Assembly: GCA_009928435.1 (NCBI GenBank)
Contig: JAABNQ010000003.1
Coordinates: 62,001-126,000, forward strand
Length of the DNA: 64,000 bases
Source of the DNA: Bacillus sp. HF117_J1_D
Lineage (GTDB): Bacteria; Bacillota; Bacilli; Bacillales; Bacillaceae_C
Direction of reading: 5' to 3'
The translations under genes were made by a program, and so were the position numbers. Positions within the stretch are counted from its first letter, which is position 1. The number at the start of each line of letters is the position of its first letter. Under the pieces are notes generated by a model. It ran no database searches. It was not told the origin of the DNA and saw nothing but the letters and a program-made list of their open reading frames with translations. Shown here piece by piece: positions 49,396 through 59,865 of this stretch.

Positions 49396-49511
49396 AAAAA
49401 TTCCCCTTCCCATTTTTAAAAAATCGTTTTATTGCGACCCTTTCTTCACCGAAAACCCTTCAAAATTAGCCTGAAACACATAGTAGGTGGATCATCAGCG
49501 CTCCCACTAGC

Positions 49512-49805
49512 TTAAAAATATTCTTTCTTTATATGAACCCTGAAAGCTTTGATAAAAGACTCTGGTGATGAAGGCACGGTATACGAAAATATACCTCTAC
49601 TCGTATGTACATATAGCAACCCGCCTTCATCACCCATTTTTCGGAATGACAAATCGGATATGTCCCTTGTTGGAAACTCGCGGTGCTTTGTAACCAGACG
49701 GTCATCATAAAGATAAATTTGCCGGTCTTCTTCCTTATACACAATTTGGGCATCAATGATTTGCCTCTGGACTTTTACATACGACTGAACGGCTAGTAAA
49801 CGCAT
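49512..49805 (-). CDS. Small conserved-looking protein, unknown function
   Basis: A 97-residue soluble protein, MRLLAVQSYVKVQRQ, with a beta-rich middle (RQIYLYDDRLVTKHREFP, ISDLSFRKMG) and the end SSPESFIKAFRVHIKKEYF. The alternation of strands and one C-terminal helix resembles a pleckstrin-like bacterial PH domain, but I cannot assign it. ATG at 49805 follows TTGGAGG by six bases. Confidence 0.6.
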   Translation of the reverse strand: MRLLAVQSYVKVQRQIIDAQIVYKEEDRQIYLYDDRLVTKHREFPTRDISDLSFRKMGDEGGLLYVHTSRGIFSYTVPSSPESFIKAFRVHIKKEYF

Positions 49806-49837
49806 AAAGGGCCTCCAATGTACCATACTTTCTCTTC

Positions 49838-49868
49838 AAAAAACCCCAAAGAGCACCGCCCTTTGGGA
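49838..49868 (-). terminator. Terminator of codBA
   Basis: CCCAAAG / CTTTGGG stem with loop GGCGGTGCT, TTTTTT following on the minus strand. It lies 9 bp after the codA stop. Confidence 0.85.
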
Positions 49869-49876
49869 TTAAGTTC

Positions 49877-51145
49877 TTATGGCCTTACAAAATCAACTTT
49901 TTCTTCCGCCCCTAGGTTGACGATTGTTTCACTTGGCTTCGTTTTAGATATGATGCGGCCGTTTCGAATAGAGTATTTGACAATTGCCTGTCTTCGAATC
50001 GCTTCATATTCATTTTCAGCGGAAAGAACGATCAAGTTGGCTGGCTTACCTTTTTCAATTCCGTAGCTGTCTTCTATATTTAGTGTCTTAGCGCTGTTTT
50101 CAGTAATCAGATCGATAGAATTGACGATCTGTTCATAGCCCATTAACTGCGCAGCATGGATACCCATATGAAGCACTTGCAACATATTTCCTGTACCAAG
50201 CGGATACCATGGGTCGAAAATGTCATCATGTCCGAAACAGACATTCATTCCCGCTTCCAACAGCTCTTTTACGCGTGTTAGCCCCCGCCTTTTCGGATAT
50301 GTATCGAATCTCCCTTGCAGATGGATATTGACAAGCGGATTGGACACAAAGTTGATTTCAGATAGCTTTAAAAGCCTGAACAGCTTGTACGTATAGGCAT
50401 CATTATAAGACCCCATTGCTGTTGTATGACTTGCGGTAACTCGGCTACCAAGTCCTCTTTCATATGCTTCAGCGGCCGCTACTTCAACAAAGCGAGACTG
50501 CTCATCATCAATTTCATCACAGTGGATATCAACAAGGCGATCATATTTTTCCGCCAAGTCAAATGCTGATTTTAATGAATTGACTCCATACTCTCTTGTG
50601 AATTCAAAATGGGGAATTCCGCCGACAACATCAGCACCCATTTTCAAGGACTCCTCCAATAATTCCACACCGCTGGGGTAGGAGAGAATTCCTTCCTGTG
50701 GAAAAGCAACGAGCTGCAAATCTACATATGGAGACATTTCTTCCTTCACTTCCAGCATTGCCTTCATTGCAGTTAAGTCCGGATCTGTTACGTCCACATG
50801 AGTACGAACATGCTGTATTCCTTGGGCAATCTGCCACTTCAATGCCGTTTTGGCCCTTGTTTTGACATCATCCAAAGTAAGACTTTCTTTTCTTTGCGCC
50901 CATCTTTGAATGCCCTCAAATAATGTACCACTTTGATTCCATTCTGGCTCTCCGGCCGTCAATGTTGTGTCTAGATGGATATGCGGCTCGATAAAAGGAG
51001 GAAGGACGAGAGCGCCGTCCACGTCTAGTATCTCTTGATCTGTTTGCTCGACAGCACCTTGTGAAATCTCTGCAATCTTATTGTCATGAAGGACGATGTT
51101 CCACAAGCCGTCCTTACCCCGGAGTTTTGCATTTTGAATGATCAT
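49877..51145 (-). CDS. codA: Cytosine deaminase CodA
   Basis: A 422-residue amidohydrolase of the E. coli CodA type. Metal and catalytic residues: [34 protein letters not shown] and [15 protein letters not shown], the last containing the key Asp. It turns cytosine into uracil and ammonia. It follows codB by 3 bp and is the last gene of the operon, supplying uracil for salvage. Start ATG with GTGGGCTGATTC upstream, a weak site suggesting coupling to codB. Confidence 0.94.
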   Translation of the reverse strand: MIIQNAKLRGKDGLWNIVLHDNKIAEISQGAVEQTDQEILDVDGALVLPPFIEPHIHLDTTLTAGEPEWNQSGTLFEGIQRWAQRKESLTLDDVKTRAKTALKWQIAQGIQHVRTHVDVTDPDLTAMKAMLEVKEEMSPYVDLQLVAFPQEGILSYPSGVELLEESLKMGADVVGGIPHFEFTREYGVNSLKSAFDLAEKYDRLVDIHCDEIDDEQSRFVEVAAAEAYERGLGSRVTASHTTAMGSYNDAYTYKLFRLLKLSEINFVSNPLVNIHLQGRFDTYPKRRGLTRVKELLEAGMNVCFGHDDIFDPWYPLGTGNMLQVLHMGIHAAQLMGYEQIVNSIDLITENSAKTLNIEDSYGIEKGKPANLIVLSAENEYEAIRRQAIVKYSIRNGRIISKTKPSETIVNLGAEEKVDFVRP

Positions 51146-51148
51146 GAA

Positions 51149-52408
51149 TCAGCCCACCTTTTCTGTAACGGTTTTTTCCTCACTCTGTTTTCTGCCAAAC
51201 AGCTTGGAAAGGATAACAAACGTAATGACTGAACCCAGCAGCGAATTGATCGGCGGGATCCCCGGCGCGAATTCTGCAATGGCCACCCCTGCCGCCCATG
51301 CAACAATGGCTACCCAATTGACCGCTTTAAACGTCATTTTGTCAAAGCTTTTGTACTTGCCGCGGTTCACGATGAAAAAGTCTGCCAAGATGATGGCACC
51401 AATTGAAGGCAATGTCGACCCTAAAATGGTCAGCCAGTTTACGAAATGATTGTATAGCCACATTGCCAGCACTGTACCGACAATTCCGTTAAAAATAACC
51501 ACTTTGCTTCTAGGTATTTTTGTGATATTAGAAATTCCCAAACCTGATGCATACAAAGCATTGTCGTTCGTTGTCCAGATATTCAATCCCAACACAATAA
51601 TGGCTGGAACAATCAGATTTTGCAAGAACATGACCTCTGAAATATCTGATTGCCCTGTTGCAATGGCTCCGACAGCTCCGAACAAGAACATAAGTGAATT
51701 TCCGATGAAAAAGGCAACAACAGTTGAAACGACTGCTGAACGCTTTGTTTTTGCAAACCGGGTAAAATCAGGCGTTAATGTCCCTGCGCTGATGAACGAA
51801 CCTACACATATCGTCAAAGCGGCCGCCAGCCCTATTGCTTCTGTCGGCTGGTATTCGAATAGCCCCTGCATACCCCCAACTGACTCTGTCGCTTTAAACA
51901 CGGAAAAGCTACCAAGGACCGTGATAAGCGGAACGGCAATAAAACCGAGGATCGTCAAAGCTTTCATCCCGAAAAACGCTGTGACAGTCATTAATATTCC
52001 TGCAATGCCAATCAAAAGATACGTATCCCAGCCTGTCACTTTTTGAACTGGAATAGCAAACATCGCTACCCCTACGCCGAACCAGCCGACCTGTGTAGCG
52101 GAAAGGAGGAATGATGATAAGTAGGAACCTTTTTCACCGAATGCATAGCGGGCAAGTAAATGGGTGGATAGACCCGTCTTTGCCGCGATATACGCAAGTG
52201 CACCTGTATAAGCACCAAGAATCATGTTTCCAGCAAGAGTAATCCCGATGAATTGCATAAAGGTCAGGCCTTTTCCCAAGGTGCCTCCTGACCACATGCT
52301 GGCAGAGAAAAAGGTGAGCCCTAACATAACGACTAGAATTTGCCAAAAGTTATTGCGATGTGATTGAGGTACTGCCTCGAGTGAAAAATCCTTATCTATC
52401 TTCTCCAT
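51149..52408 (-). CDS. codB: Cytosine permease CodB
   Basis: A 419-residue NCS1-family permease with 12 spans. N-terminal VPQSHRNNFWQILVVMLG, then SMWSGGTLGKGLTFMQF, GFGEKGSYLSS-type segments and TNDNALYASGLGISN match CodB. It imports cytosine for CodA. Start ATG after GGAGGAATTGGT. The leader upstream (52467-52594) carries a PyrR binding loop and a terminator, so the operon should be shut when UMP/UTP is plentiful. Confidence 0.93.
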   Translation of the reverse strand: MEKIDKDFSLEAVPQSHRNNFWQILVVMLGLTFFSASMWSGGTLGKGLTFMQFIGITLAGNMILGAYTGALAYIAAKTGLSTHLLARYAFGEKGSYLSSFLLSATQVGWFGVGVAMFAIPVQKVTGWDTYLLIGIAGILMTVTAFFGMKALTILGFIAVPLITVLGSFSVFKATESVGGMQGLFEYQPTEAIGLAAALTICVGSFISAGTLTPDFTRFAKTKRSAVVSTVVAFFIGNSLMFLFGAVGAIATGQSDISEVMFLQNLIVPAIIVLGLNIWTTNDNALYASGLGISNITKIPRSKVVIFNGIVGTVLAMWLYNHFVNWLTILGSTLPSIGAIILADFFIVNRGKYKSFDKMTFKAVNWVAIVAWAAGVAIAEFAPGIPPINSLLGSVITFVILSKLFGRKQSEEKTVTEKVG

Positions 52409-52466
52409 ACCAATTCCTCCAATAAGTTAAGATTGAACTGGTACTAAAAAGGATTTTCAGGATAAG

Positions 52467-52505
52467 AAAACAGGCTCCCTGCCATTTCCTGACAAGAAGC
52501 CTGTC
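52467..52505 (-). terminator. Attenuator terminator of codBA
   Basis: ACAGGCTTC-TTGTCA / TGGCAG-GGAGCCTGT with loop GGAAA, then TTTTC on the minus strand. It lies between the PyrR loop and codB. Confidence 0.8.
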
Positions 52506-52560
52506 TCCGAGCAGAGCAATGAGCGAAGCTTGACCACCTCGCTTACTGTTCATTGATCCG

Positions 52561-52594
52561 TTGTCCTTGTCAGCCTCACGGGACTGAATTAAAG
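52561..52594 (-). promoter_or_regulatory. PyrR RNA-binding loop in the codBA leader
   Basis: The minus strand reads TTCAGTCCCGTGAGGCTGAC followed by AAGGA. This fits the PyrR site pattern AGUCCNGNGAGGCU-N3-AAGG, with the hexaloop CNGNGA present as CCGTGA. PyrR with UMP binds such anti-antiterminators and promotes termination downstream. Confidence 0.85.
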
Positions 52595-52728
52595 GTACCA
52601 GTATTAAGCTGGATATATTATTTCAAAAAAAAGTAAGTGAGTCAACTTATAATCACAGAAACTTTTTTCAATTAACCTTCTTTTCATATACAATAACTAT
52701 AGAATATGCACAAAAGAACGGTGATCCT

Positions 52729-53415
52729 ATGTTTAAGATCTTTCTCATAGAAGACGATACAACTTTATTCAATGAAATCAACGAGCGGCTTTCGCAATGG
52801 TCCTATGATGTATATGGTGTAACAAACTTTGAACGGGTACTTCAAGAATTTACCACCATCAATCCCGATTTGGTTGTGATTGATATTCAGCTTCCAAAAT
52901 TTGATGGATTCCATTGGTGCCGGATGATCCGTTCCCATTCCAACGTACCGATCATATTTTTATCATCTAGAGACCACCCCACCGACATGGTCATGTCCAT
53001 GCAGCTTGGAGCCGACGATTTTATCCAAAAGCCTTTCCATTTTGATGTGTTAATTGCAAAAATCCAAGCCATTCTGCGCCGCGTCTATAACTACAATACG
53101 GAGTCTTTGGATTTGAAAAGCTGGTGTGGAGCAACGATTGATTATGCCAAAAATACAGTTACAAATGAGAGTGGGACAGTCGAATTGACGAAAAATGAAA
53201 TGTTTATCTTGAAGGTTCTCATTGAGAGGAAAAACAGTATTGTCAGTCGTTCAGATCTGATTAAAAGCTTGTGGGATGACGAGAGATTTGTTAGCGACAA
53301 CACGTTGACTGTCAATGTGAATCGTTTAAGAAAGAGCCTTGATGAAATCGGGATTGGGAAATTTATTGAAACAAAAGTAGGACAAGGGTATATAGCGAAA
53401 GAAGAGGATCAATAG
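52729..53415 (+). CDS. BceR-type response regulator
   Basis: A 228-residue OmpR-family regulator: acidic pocket LIEDDT, phosphorylated Asp in LVVIDIQLP, Lys in FIQKPFHFD, and an OmpR winged helix ending KVGQGYIAKE. It stands directly before a short histidine kinase and a BceAB-type transporter, the standard order of antimicrobial-peptide modules in Bacilli. Ribosome site GGTGATCCT. It should activate the transporter promoter 5' of 54616. Confidence 0.9.
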   Translation: MFKIFLIEDDTTLFNEINERLSQWSYDVYGVTNFERVLQEFTTINPDLVVIDIQLPKFDGFHWCRMIRSHSNVPIIFLSSRDHPTDMVMSMQLGADDFIQKPFHFDVLIAKIQAILRRVYNYNTESLDLKSWCGATIDYAKNTVTNESGTVELTKNEMFILKVLIERKNSIVSRSDLIKSLWDDERFVSDNTLTVNVNRLRKSLDEIGIGKFIETKVGQGYIAKEEDQ

Positions 53416-54417
53416 ATGGTTAAAAAATTCTTGATCGAAAGGCGCAGCTGGATTTTACTGTTTTTATTGATCCAATTCCTCTTCCTTTTTATCGCCTATA
53501 TAGATTTGTCTATTCCTTTCGCGCCTGTTCTCTATATTGTATTTTTATCGCTTATTATCTTCATCGTTTTTCTGACAGTTCGCTACAATAAAGAAGCGGC
53601 CTTTTACAAAGCTCTGCAGGAATGGGAAAACAGCCTTGATTTGTCAGGGATCACAGATGCTCATTCTCCATTCGAGAAAATAGTGGCAGAGAGCATCCTA
53701 GAGCAAACCAAAAATCTGAAGCGAACCGCTACCGAAAATCACTTGACTCTTGAACAGGAACGAGATGATTTATTATCCTGGATCCATGAAGTGAAGACTC
53801 CTTTAACGGCTATGCATTTGATGATTGAACGATTGGAAGACGAAAAGATGAAAGCACAGTTGACATATGAATGGCTGCGAATACATCTTCTGCTTGACCA
53901 ACAGCTCCATGAAAAGAGAATTTCATTCATTGAAAACGACTTGCATATTGAAAAAATCAATTTACAGACGTTGATTTTTAAAGAGATCAAGAACCTTCAG
54001 TCATGGTGCATACAGAAAGGCATCGGCTTTGAAGTTGATTTGGAGACGGAAGAGATCCTCAGCGATGAGAAATGGCTCGCTTTTATTCTGAGACAGCTCC
54101 TGACGAATGCGGTCAAATATAGCGAATCCTCTGATATTGTCATTCAAAGCAAAGTGGATTTCGCACATACAGTCCTTGAAGTGAAGGACTTCGGACGAGG
54201 CATTGACGCAAAGGATCTTCCCCGCATCTTTGATAAAGGATTCACCTCGACAACCCATCTTGATCAGGCCGCCACAGGCATGGGGCTCTATTTGGCGAAG
54301 AAAGCGGCCACTTCCTTGCTGATCCGAATTCAGGTGAGTTCAAAGCCTGGGACAGGTACCACGTTCATACTTACCTTCCCCAAATCAAACGATTTTGTAA
54401 ATCTCACAAGCATGTGA
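53416..54417 (+). CDS. BceS-type intramembrane-sensing histidine kinase
   Basis: A 333-residue kinase with two N-terminal spans (about 14-32, 38-56) joined by a very short loop, so it lacks its own outside sensor; the H-box is WIHEVKTPLTAMH, with N-box RQLLTNAVKYSES and G-box DFGRGID and GMGLYLAKKA. Such kinases sense flux through the partner BceAB transporter. The ATG follows the response-regulator stop without gap (TAGATG). Confidence 0.9.
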   Translation: MVKKFLIERRSWILLFLLIQFLFLFIAYIDLSIPFAPVLYIVFLSLIIFIVFLTVRYNKEAAFYKALQEWENSLDLSGITDAHSPFEKIVAESILEQTKNLKRTATENHLTLEQERDDLLSWIHEVKTPLTAMHLMIERLEDEKMKAQLTYEWLRIHLLLDQQLHEKRISFIENDLHIEKINLQTLIFKEIKNLQSWCIQKGIGFEVDLETEEILSDEKWLAFILRQLLTNAVKYSESSDIVIQSKVDFAHTVLEVKDFGRGIDAKDLPRIFDKGFTSTTHLDQAATGMGLYLAKKAATSLLIRIQVSSKPGTGTTFILTFPKSNDFVNLTSM

Positions 54418-54438
54418 CATGATTGTCACATGCTTTTA
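54409..54438 (+). terminator. Terminator of the regulator/kinase pair
   Basis: GCATGTGACA / TGTCACATGC with loop TGAT, then TTTTATTATTT. It overlaps the kinase stop codon. Confidence 0.88.
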
Positions 54439-54498
54439 TTATTTGTTCGGCCAATCGAAGGAAAAAGCCATTCAATCCTTTTATGATAAAGATAACGA

Positions 54499-54598
54499 AG
54501 AAAAGCTAAAGTGCCTTGGGCAGTGTGGACTAGAAAACTCTAAGTCACTATAGGAAATTGTCTTGGGACTACCAAAATAGGCGCTGAAGCTGAACATC
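54499..54598 (+). repeat. Degenerate dispersed hairpin repeat, copy E
   Basis: A head-like AGAAAAGCTAAAGTGCCTTG and a clear tail TAGGCGCTGAAGCTGAACAT at 54577-54596 enclose about 60 bp that has lost most similarity to copies A, B and D. It lies between the kinase and the BceA-like gene. Confidence 0.5.
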
Positions 54599-54615
54599 AG
54601 TAAGGAGTGAATAAA

Positions 54616-55377
54616 ATGAGCATTCTTGAAGCACAAAAAATTTATAAAAGCTACGGGAATAAATTCAATAAACAGGAAGTTTTAAAAGGAATAGACATCG
54701 AAGTGGGAAAAGGTGATTTTGTCAGTATCATGGGAGCTTCCGGCTCGGGAAAAACGACATTGTTGAATGTCCTTTCCTCCATCGACAGGGTCAGCCAGGG
54801 CATCATCAAAATTAATGGCAAGGACATTGTCGGCATGAAGGAAAAGCAACTTGCCGAATTCCGGAAAAACCACCTTGGCTTCATTTTCCAAGACTATAAT
54901 TTGCTCGATACATTGACAGTGAAGGAAAATATCCTTCTTCCATTGTCCATTACAAAGACGCCTAAAAAGGAAGCTGAACAAAAATTTCATCAGTTGGCCA
55001 CTGAGCTTGGCATCGCCGAAATAAAAGATAAATACCCGAATGAAATTTCCGGCGGGCAGAAGCAGCGAACTTCAGCCGCAAGAGCCTTCATCCACAATCC
55101 AAGCATCATTTTTGCTGATGAGCCAACAGGCGCACTGGATTCCAAATCCGCTTCGGATCTTTTAAATAAACTGAGCGGCTTAAACGAAAAGCTGGGTGCG
55201 ACGATTATTATGGTCACACACGATCCGGTGGCCGCAAGCTTTTCAAAAAGTGTGGTGTTCATTAAAGATGGGCAAATGTATACACAGTTGAACAAAGGCG
55301 AAGAGACGAGGCAAACGTTCCTGAAGGATATCATAAAAACACAAGGCGTACTGGGCGGTGTCCACGATGAACGTTAA
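54616..55377 (+). CDS. BceA-type ABC transporter ATPase
   Basis: A 253-residue ATPase of the MacB/BceA group: Walker [14 protein letters not shown]-loop [10 protein letters not shown], signature [14 protein letters not shown], Walker [14 protein letters not shown] and switch His in VTHDP. ATG at 54616 after AAGGAG; a GTG nine bases before overlaps that site. It powers the BceB-type permease whose start it overlaps by 11 bp; together they free cell-wall precursors from peptide antibiotics and signal to the kinase. Confidence 0.92.
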   Translation: MSILEAQKIYKSYGNKFNKQEVLKGIDIEVGKGDFVSIMGASGSGKTTLLNVLSSIDRVSQGIIKINGKDIVGMKEKQLAEFRKNHLGFIFQDYNLLDTLTVKENILLPLSITKTPKKEAEQKFHQLATELGIAEIKDKYPNEISGGQKQRTSAARAFIHNPSIIFADEPTGALDSKSASDLLNKLSGLNEKLGATIIMVTHDPVAASFSKSVVFIKDGQMYTQLNKGEETRQTFLKDIIKTQGVLGGVHDER

Positions 55378-57310
55378 TCAGATCGTTTTCCGCAACTTGA
55401 AAAAGAACATCAAGAATTACTATCTCTATGTTTTTGCACTGATTTTCAGTGTTGCCCTTTATTTCGCTTTTGTCACTTTGCAATATGATCCTTCAATGGA
55501 CGAAGTAAAAGGCTCCATCAAAGGCGGGGCCGCTATCAGAGCCGCATCCGTTATGCTCGTCGCTATTGTTTCCGTCTTTCTTTTATATGCGAATCAGCTT
55601 TTTATTAAAAGAAGAAGCAAAGAAATAGGCTTGTTTCAGCTCATAGGAATGACTAAAAATAAAATTTTTCGGCTTTTAAGTGCTGAAAATTTCATTCTCT
55701 ATTACAGTTCTATGATTGTAGGAATATTTGTTGGCTTTTCTGTCTCTAAGTTAATCATCATGATCCTGTTTAAAATAACAGGCGTCGATGCGATTGCCAC
55801 TTTAACGTTTTCGTCCAAAGCATTGATCCAGACAGTGATTGTTTTTTCTGTCATTTATCTGTTCATCTTAATGATGAATTACCTGTTCATCAAGCGACAA
55901 AGCATCTTGTCATTATTCCGGGTTCTTTCTTCCACTGAATCAAAAGTGAAAAAACTATCTAAATTTCAAGTGGTCATCGGAATCCTTGGAATCATTTTGA
56001 TTATTGCCGGCTACTACGTATCTTCAAAGCTGTTTGGCGGTGATTTTACAACGATGCCGCAACTCTTTGGGGCGATGCTGTTTATTCTAGCTTCCGTCAT
56101 CATTGGAACATACCTTTTCTATAAAGGGTCTGTGAGTTTCATCTTCCACCTCATTCGGAAAAGTAAGAACGGATATTTAAATATTAACGAAGTCCTTTCG
56201 CTTTCTTCCATCATGTTCCGGATGAAATCGAATGCGTTGCTGCTGACCGTCATTACAACAGTATCGGCTTTGGCAGTAGGACTCTTGTCTCTCAGCTATA
56301 TTTCGTACTATTCGGCGGAGAAATCAGCTCGGGATAATGTTCCAGCGGACTTCACCTTAACGGACATCAAAGATGCAAATGAGCTGAAAGACTCTTTTAA
56401 AAGAAATCAAATTGCCTTCAGTGAAACAAAAATCAACGTTATTCAAGTAGAAGCCAATGTAAAAGACATTCTGGACAGTGATCTGGAAGGAATGAATTTT
56501 GATCCCAATGTCATGGAAATAGCGGTTGTCAGTGACAAAGACATTGCCGGCATCGATGTTGCTCCTAACGATACGATATTTACCGGATATTCTGATGTGA
56601 TGGAGAAGTTTATTTCTTTTAAAGATCAAGGGACCATCAAGTGGAAAACGCAAAACGAAACCATTGCGCAAAATTATAAAGGCATGCGGAAGGAACAGAT
56701 CATTTCCTGGACTTTTACAAGCGGTGGTCTTCCGACTGCTGTTGTAGACGACACGATGTTTAACCGCCTGAAGAAAGACTTGAATCCTGAGATTCAAAAA
56801 GAACCTCTTTACATCGGAATTGACCTTAAAGATGACAAGGACGTTGAAAAAGCAAATGACATCTTTAAAACACTTGGCTTTGATGAGGTTTGGACTTACA
56901 ATTCTCTTTATGAAATGATCAGCACACAGAAACAATTGTTTGGTCTCACCATGTTTATTGTCGGCTTCTTGGGGCTCACCTTCTTGATTACATCAGGCTG
57001 TATCCTTTATTTTAAACAGATGGATGAAGGTGAAGACGAAAAACCGAACTACACCATCTTGAGAAAGCTAGGATACACAAAGAATGATCTACTACGTGGT
57101 ATTCGAGCGAAACAATTATTCAATTTCGGCATCCCGCTAGGCATTGGCCTACTTCATGGATATTTTGCCGTCAAATCCGGATGGTTCTTATTTGGGACAG
57201 AGCTGTGGACGCCAATGTTCATCGTGATGATCCTGTACACTGCACTGTATTCCATCTTTGGCCTGCTGTCTGTTTTGTATTATAAAAAAGTAATCAGCGA
57301 GGCTTTATAG
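55367..57310 (+). CDS. BceB-type ABC transporter permease
   Basis: A 647-residue FtsX-type permease with ten spans: one at 17-36, then blocks near 60-80, 110-135, 155-175, 205-225 and 235-255, an extracellular domain of about 200 residues (about 315-525), and the last spans at 530-555, 590-610 and 615-645. This large outside domain is diagnostic of BceB and gives peptide specificity (bacitracin or lantibiotic types). The ATG at 55367 lies in the BceA gene; a GTG nine bases before is rejected. Confidence 0.92.
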   Translation: MNVNQIVFRNLKKNIKNYYLYVFALIFSVALYFAFVTLQYDPSMDEVKGSIKGGAAIRAASVMLVAIVSVFLLYANQLFIKRRSKEIGLFQLIGMTKNKIFRLLSAENFILYYSSMIVGIFVGFSVSKLIIMILFKITGVDAIATLTFSSKALIQTVIVFSVIYLFILMMNYLFIKRQSILSLFRVLSSTESKVKKLSKFQVVIGILGIILIIAGYYVSSKLFGGDFTTMPQLFGAMLFILASVIIGTYLFYKGSVSFIFHLIRKSKNGYLNINEVLSLSSIMFRMKSNALLLTVITTVSALAVGLLSLSYISYYSAEKSARDNVPADFTLTDIKDANELKDSFKRNQIAFSETKINVIQVEANVKDILDSDLEGMNFDPNVMEIAVVSDKDIAGIDVAPNDTIFTGYSDVMEKFISFKDQGTIKWKTQNETIAQNYKGMRKEQIISWTFTSGGLPTAVVDDTMFNRLKKDLNPEIQKEPLYIGIDLKDDKDVEKANDIFKTLGFDEVWTYNSLYEMISTQKQLFGLTMFIVGFLGLTFLITSGCILYFKQMDEGEDEKPNYTILRKLGYTKNDLLRGIRAKQLFNFGIPLGIGLLHGYFAVKSGWFLFGTELWTPMFIVMILYTALYSIFGLLSVLYYKKVISEAL

Positions 57311-57320
57311 TACAACAAAG

Positions 57321-57353
57321 GCCCCTCCGCTAAATTTGATCCAGCGGAGGGGC
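57321..57353 (+). terminator. Terminator of the Bce transporter genes
   Basis: GCCCCTCCGCT / AGCGGAGGGGC, 11 bp, followed by TCTTGCTGTATTTTTT. Confidence 0.82.
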
Positions 57354-57386
57354 TCTTGCTGTATTTTTTCTGCTTAAAGTCCTCTT

Positions 57387-58553
57387 TTACATATTTTCGA
57401 AAAATAGACGGATAACATCCGCTCCGCCGACAAAAGTACCGATGGAACTTCCCAAGTTAGCCAAAACAACAACTAGCAGTATACGAGTTACCTTATTATG
57501 CCAAAACCCCTTTACACTGAAAACATCTTCCGACAGTTTTTCAAAATCTCTCACATGCGGCCTGCGCATATAGGCTTGAACAGCTCCCGCAAACCACCCA
57601 GCAGCAAGAAGTGGGTTTAAAGAAGTAATCGGGGCGGCAACGAACGCCGTTAGAATCGCCAATGGGTGTCCAAAGGCAAGTGCCGTTCCAAGAGCCGATA
57701 ACGAACCATTCCATAGGACCCAGCTGATCGTTTGCTGCCAGCCTGCAGACGGATTTGCATAAAACGTATAAGCAATCAAAGCAAAAATGAGGATGGGAAT
57801 AGACCAGCCAATAATCTTAGGGACTTTTGACTTTGGAGGGCGTTCAGACAAACGCTTGAGATCATGTTCTTTTTTAATTTCCTCCGTAATACCAGGAACA
57901 TGGGCAGCGCCCAATACTGCTACGATCTTCTTTCCAGGAGCTTCTTTAATTTTCTGCGACAAATATTGATCACGCTCATCAATCAATGGAACCTTTAACT
58001 TAGGAAAGCCTTCAGTAAATTCCTTTAAAATGACGTTGATTGTATCCTGATTTTTCATCTTTTCAAGTTCTTCTTCAGAAATATCCTCATTACTGAAGAT
58101 ACTAAATACAACCTGCGAGAGAAGCTGTGCTTTCCCCCAAAACCCTACATTGTTCCAAATACGAGCAAACGTAATCTGAATATTCCTGTCAGCCAAAACA
58201 AGGTCAGCACCCATTTCCTTGGCGGATTCAATCCCTTGGATCATCTCCTGCCCCGCTTGGATGCCAAACTGCTTGGCCATCCGCTTTTGAAAGGAGGAAA
58301 TCGCCAGATTCATTAATAATAGCGTTGCCTTCTTTTCTCTGATAACCTTAAAAATATCCATGTCTTTCCATTGATTTTTATTTTGGATCGCTTCGTATCT
58401 TTGTTCATCCAGCTCCACACAAACTGAGTCAGGCTGCTCAGCTTCGATCACCTCTTTTACCTGTTCCGCACTCTGCTTGGAAACATGGGCTGTCCCAATC
58501 AATATGAATTCCTTGCCATTCAGTTCAATTCTTGTAATATTTTCTTCTGACAT
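57387..58553 (-). CDS. TraB/PrgY family membrane protein
   Basis: A 388-residue protein with a TraB/PrgY/GumN-like domain (about 1-230: ILIGTAHVSKQSAEQVKEVI, VCVELDEQRYEAI, VAVLGAAHVPGI) and four or five C-terminal spans. The GTAHVS and GAAHVPG motifs are linked to metal-dependent proteolysis in the TIKI/PrgY family; PrgY modulates pheromone peptides in enterococci. The role in Bacilli is unknown. ATG at 58553 after GAGGAAGG; an upstream reading to 58574 is rejected. Confidence 0.85.
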   Translation of the reverse strand: MSEENITRIELNGKEFILIGTAHVSKQSAEQVKEVIEAEQPDSVCVELDEQRYEAIQNKNQWKDMDIFKVIREKKATLLLMNLAISSFQKRMAKQFGIQAGQEMIQGIESAKEMGADLVLADRNIQITFARIWNNVGFWGKAQLLSQVVFSIFSNEDISEEELEKMKNQDTINVILKEFTEGFPKLKVPLIDERDQYLSQKIKEAPGKKIVAVLGAAHVPGITEEIKKEHDLKRLSERPPKSKVPKIIGWSIPILIFALIAYTFYANPSAGWQQTISWVLWNGSLSALGTALAFGHPLAILTAFVAAPITSLNPLLAAGWFAGAVQAYMRRPHVRDFEKLSEDVFSVKGFWHNKVTRILLVVVLANLGSSIGTFVGGADVIRLFFENM

Positions 58554-58869
58554 AAGTACCTTCCTCTGAAACACGCGGTATTTTGACTCTTATAAGCTAG
58601 CTTTCCAAATACAAATCAAGCGTATCAGCCAACTCATCTTTCACTAATTCATTGAACTACTCACGACTTAACACCCTTCCCCCTCCCGCATCAGGCTCTT
58701 ATTAGTATCATCCTATTTCAAAGTAAAGAATCTATTCTTTTAAGAACATTTTATACTATCTATTATACACTCCTTATTGAAATCGTTTTAGCCCCAAATC
58801 ATTTTCATGTGAAAAAAATAAGGATAGGATATAATGAATGATATTGCACTAACTCAACGGAGGACTGAA
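58554..58869. other. Divergent intergenic region, nothing recognised
   Basis: 316 bp of mostly AT-rich sequence between the TraB-family gene and the next gene on the plus strand. TATACT and TATTATAC near 58752-58765 are promoter-like; no gene or clear operator was seen. Confidence 0.3.
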
Positions 58870-59307
58870 ATGAAAAAATTAATCACAGCATTGCTCACGG
58901 CAACACTTCTATTATCTCCAGTCGGGAATATGGTATTTCAGGATCATGTAACGACAGTCGAAGCAAAAGGTTATAAATCTGGTAAAAGAAGCTTCAACAT
59001 GAACAATAACCAGTCGAACATCCAACAGAAACAAAAGCAAGAATCTCCAAAAACGAATTCAACTAAGCAGCAAACCAATCCCAAAGGCGGGTTCTTCTCA
59101 GGCGGCCTGATGAAAGGCTTGATGTTCGGTGGACTAGCCGGATTGCTGTTCGGAAGTCTTTTTGCAAATATGGGCGCTTTGGGGTCACTATTGGGGTTAA
59201 TCGTCAACCTGGCTGCCATCTATATACTCTTTGTCGTCATTCGTAAAGTATTCACAGCCTTGACCCGACAAAGAAGAAGAGAGGATACAGGTCCGTGGGG
59301 CAGATGA
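58870..59307 (+). CDS. Secreted or membrane protein with Gly-rich hydrophobic region
   Basis: A 145-residue protein with an N-terminal signal (MKKLITALLTATLLLSPVG), a Gln/Asn/Lys-rich stretch, then a Gly-rich helix-hairpin (GGFFSGGLMKGLMFGGLAG, LLFGSLFANMGALGSL) and one more span (LIVNLAAIYILFVVIRKVF), ending basic. The Gly-rich part resembles the linker before Tim44-like domains, but that domain is missing. The ATG at 58870 follows GGAGGACTGAA. It overlaps the next gene by four bases. Unknown function. Confidence 0.72.
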   Translation: MKKLITALLTATLLLSPVGNMVFQDHVTTVEAKGYKSGKRSFNMNNNQSNIQQKQKQESPKTNSTKQQTNPKGGFFSGGLMKGLMFGGLAGLLFGSLFANMGALGSLLGLIVNLAAIYILFVVIRKVFTALTRQRRREDTGPWGR

Positions 59308-59591
59308 TCATCTCAGAGCAGGATATAATCAATGCCATCTGCATTGATCAGTCTAGGAAGAAGCCTGTTCAGCCGGAAGACGTGGAAGTTGAATTAATGT
59401 ATGACGATGATAACGGTTTTACTGCGGATGCATATATTAGCGGAATGAAATATGAGCTTCAAACCATCCATTTAATTGAAGCGCTCCGTTTATGGATCAA
59501 GGAAATTTTAGGTGAAAATCCATACGCAGGAATAGAGCTCGTCCTCGAAGATGAGGAAGGGATTATAGCGATTGTAAATGGAGAAGGGTGA
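59304..59591 (+). CDS. DUF2653 family protein (YxcD-like)
   Basis: A 95-residue acidic protein: MIISEQDIINAICIDQSRKK, then VQPEDVEVELMYDDDNGFTA matches the YxcD family of B. subtilis. Function unknown. ATG at 59304 overlaps the stop of the Gly-rich protein gene (ATGA), so the two are coupled and may work together. Confidence 0.82.
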   Translation: MIISEQDIINAICIDQSRKKPVQPEDVEVELMYDDDNGFTADAYISGMKYELQTIHLIEALRLWIKEILGENPYAGIELVLEDEEGIIAIVNGEG

Positions 59592-59597
59592 AAAGTA

Positions 59598-59643
59598 GGG
59601 CTGGCCCTCTAGCTGTAAACACAGTGAGGAGCCGCCCTTTTTT
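59598..59643 (+). terminator. Terminator of the Gly-rich/YxcD-like pair
   Basis: GGGCTGGCCCTC pairs with GAGGAGCCGCCC with two internal mismatches, then TTTTTT. The remaining 220 bp to the siderophore promoter hold nothing recognised. Confidence 0.75.
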
Positions 59644-59865
59644 CGTTATGCCGAAAAAAATATCAGTCGCTATGTGCTCCCTTATCAGCACCTAATCTAA
59701 CCATTTACTTCATCCTGAGAACGGCAATCAATAAGACCTCACACTTTTTTCAATTCCCTCCATATCCCCCTTTGCAAGAGTGAGGATCACAGAGCTATGT
59801 AGGCGCTGTTAACTCCACGTCAAACAATCCAATCTCACTCCTTAAATGGCCATCTTAATTTTGTA

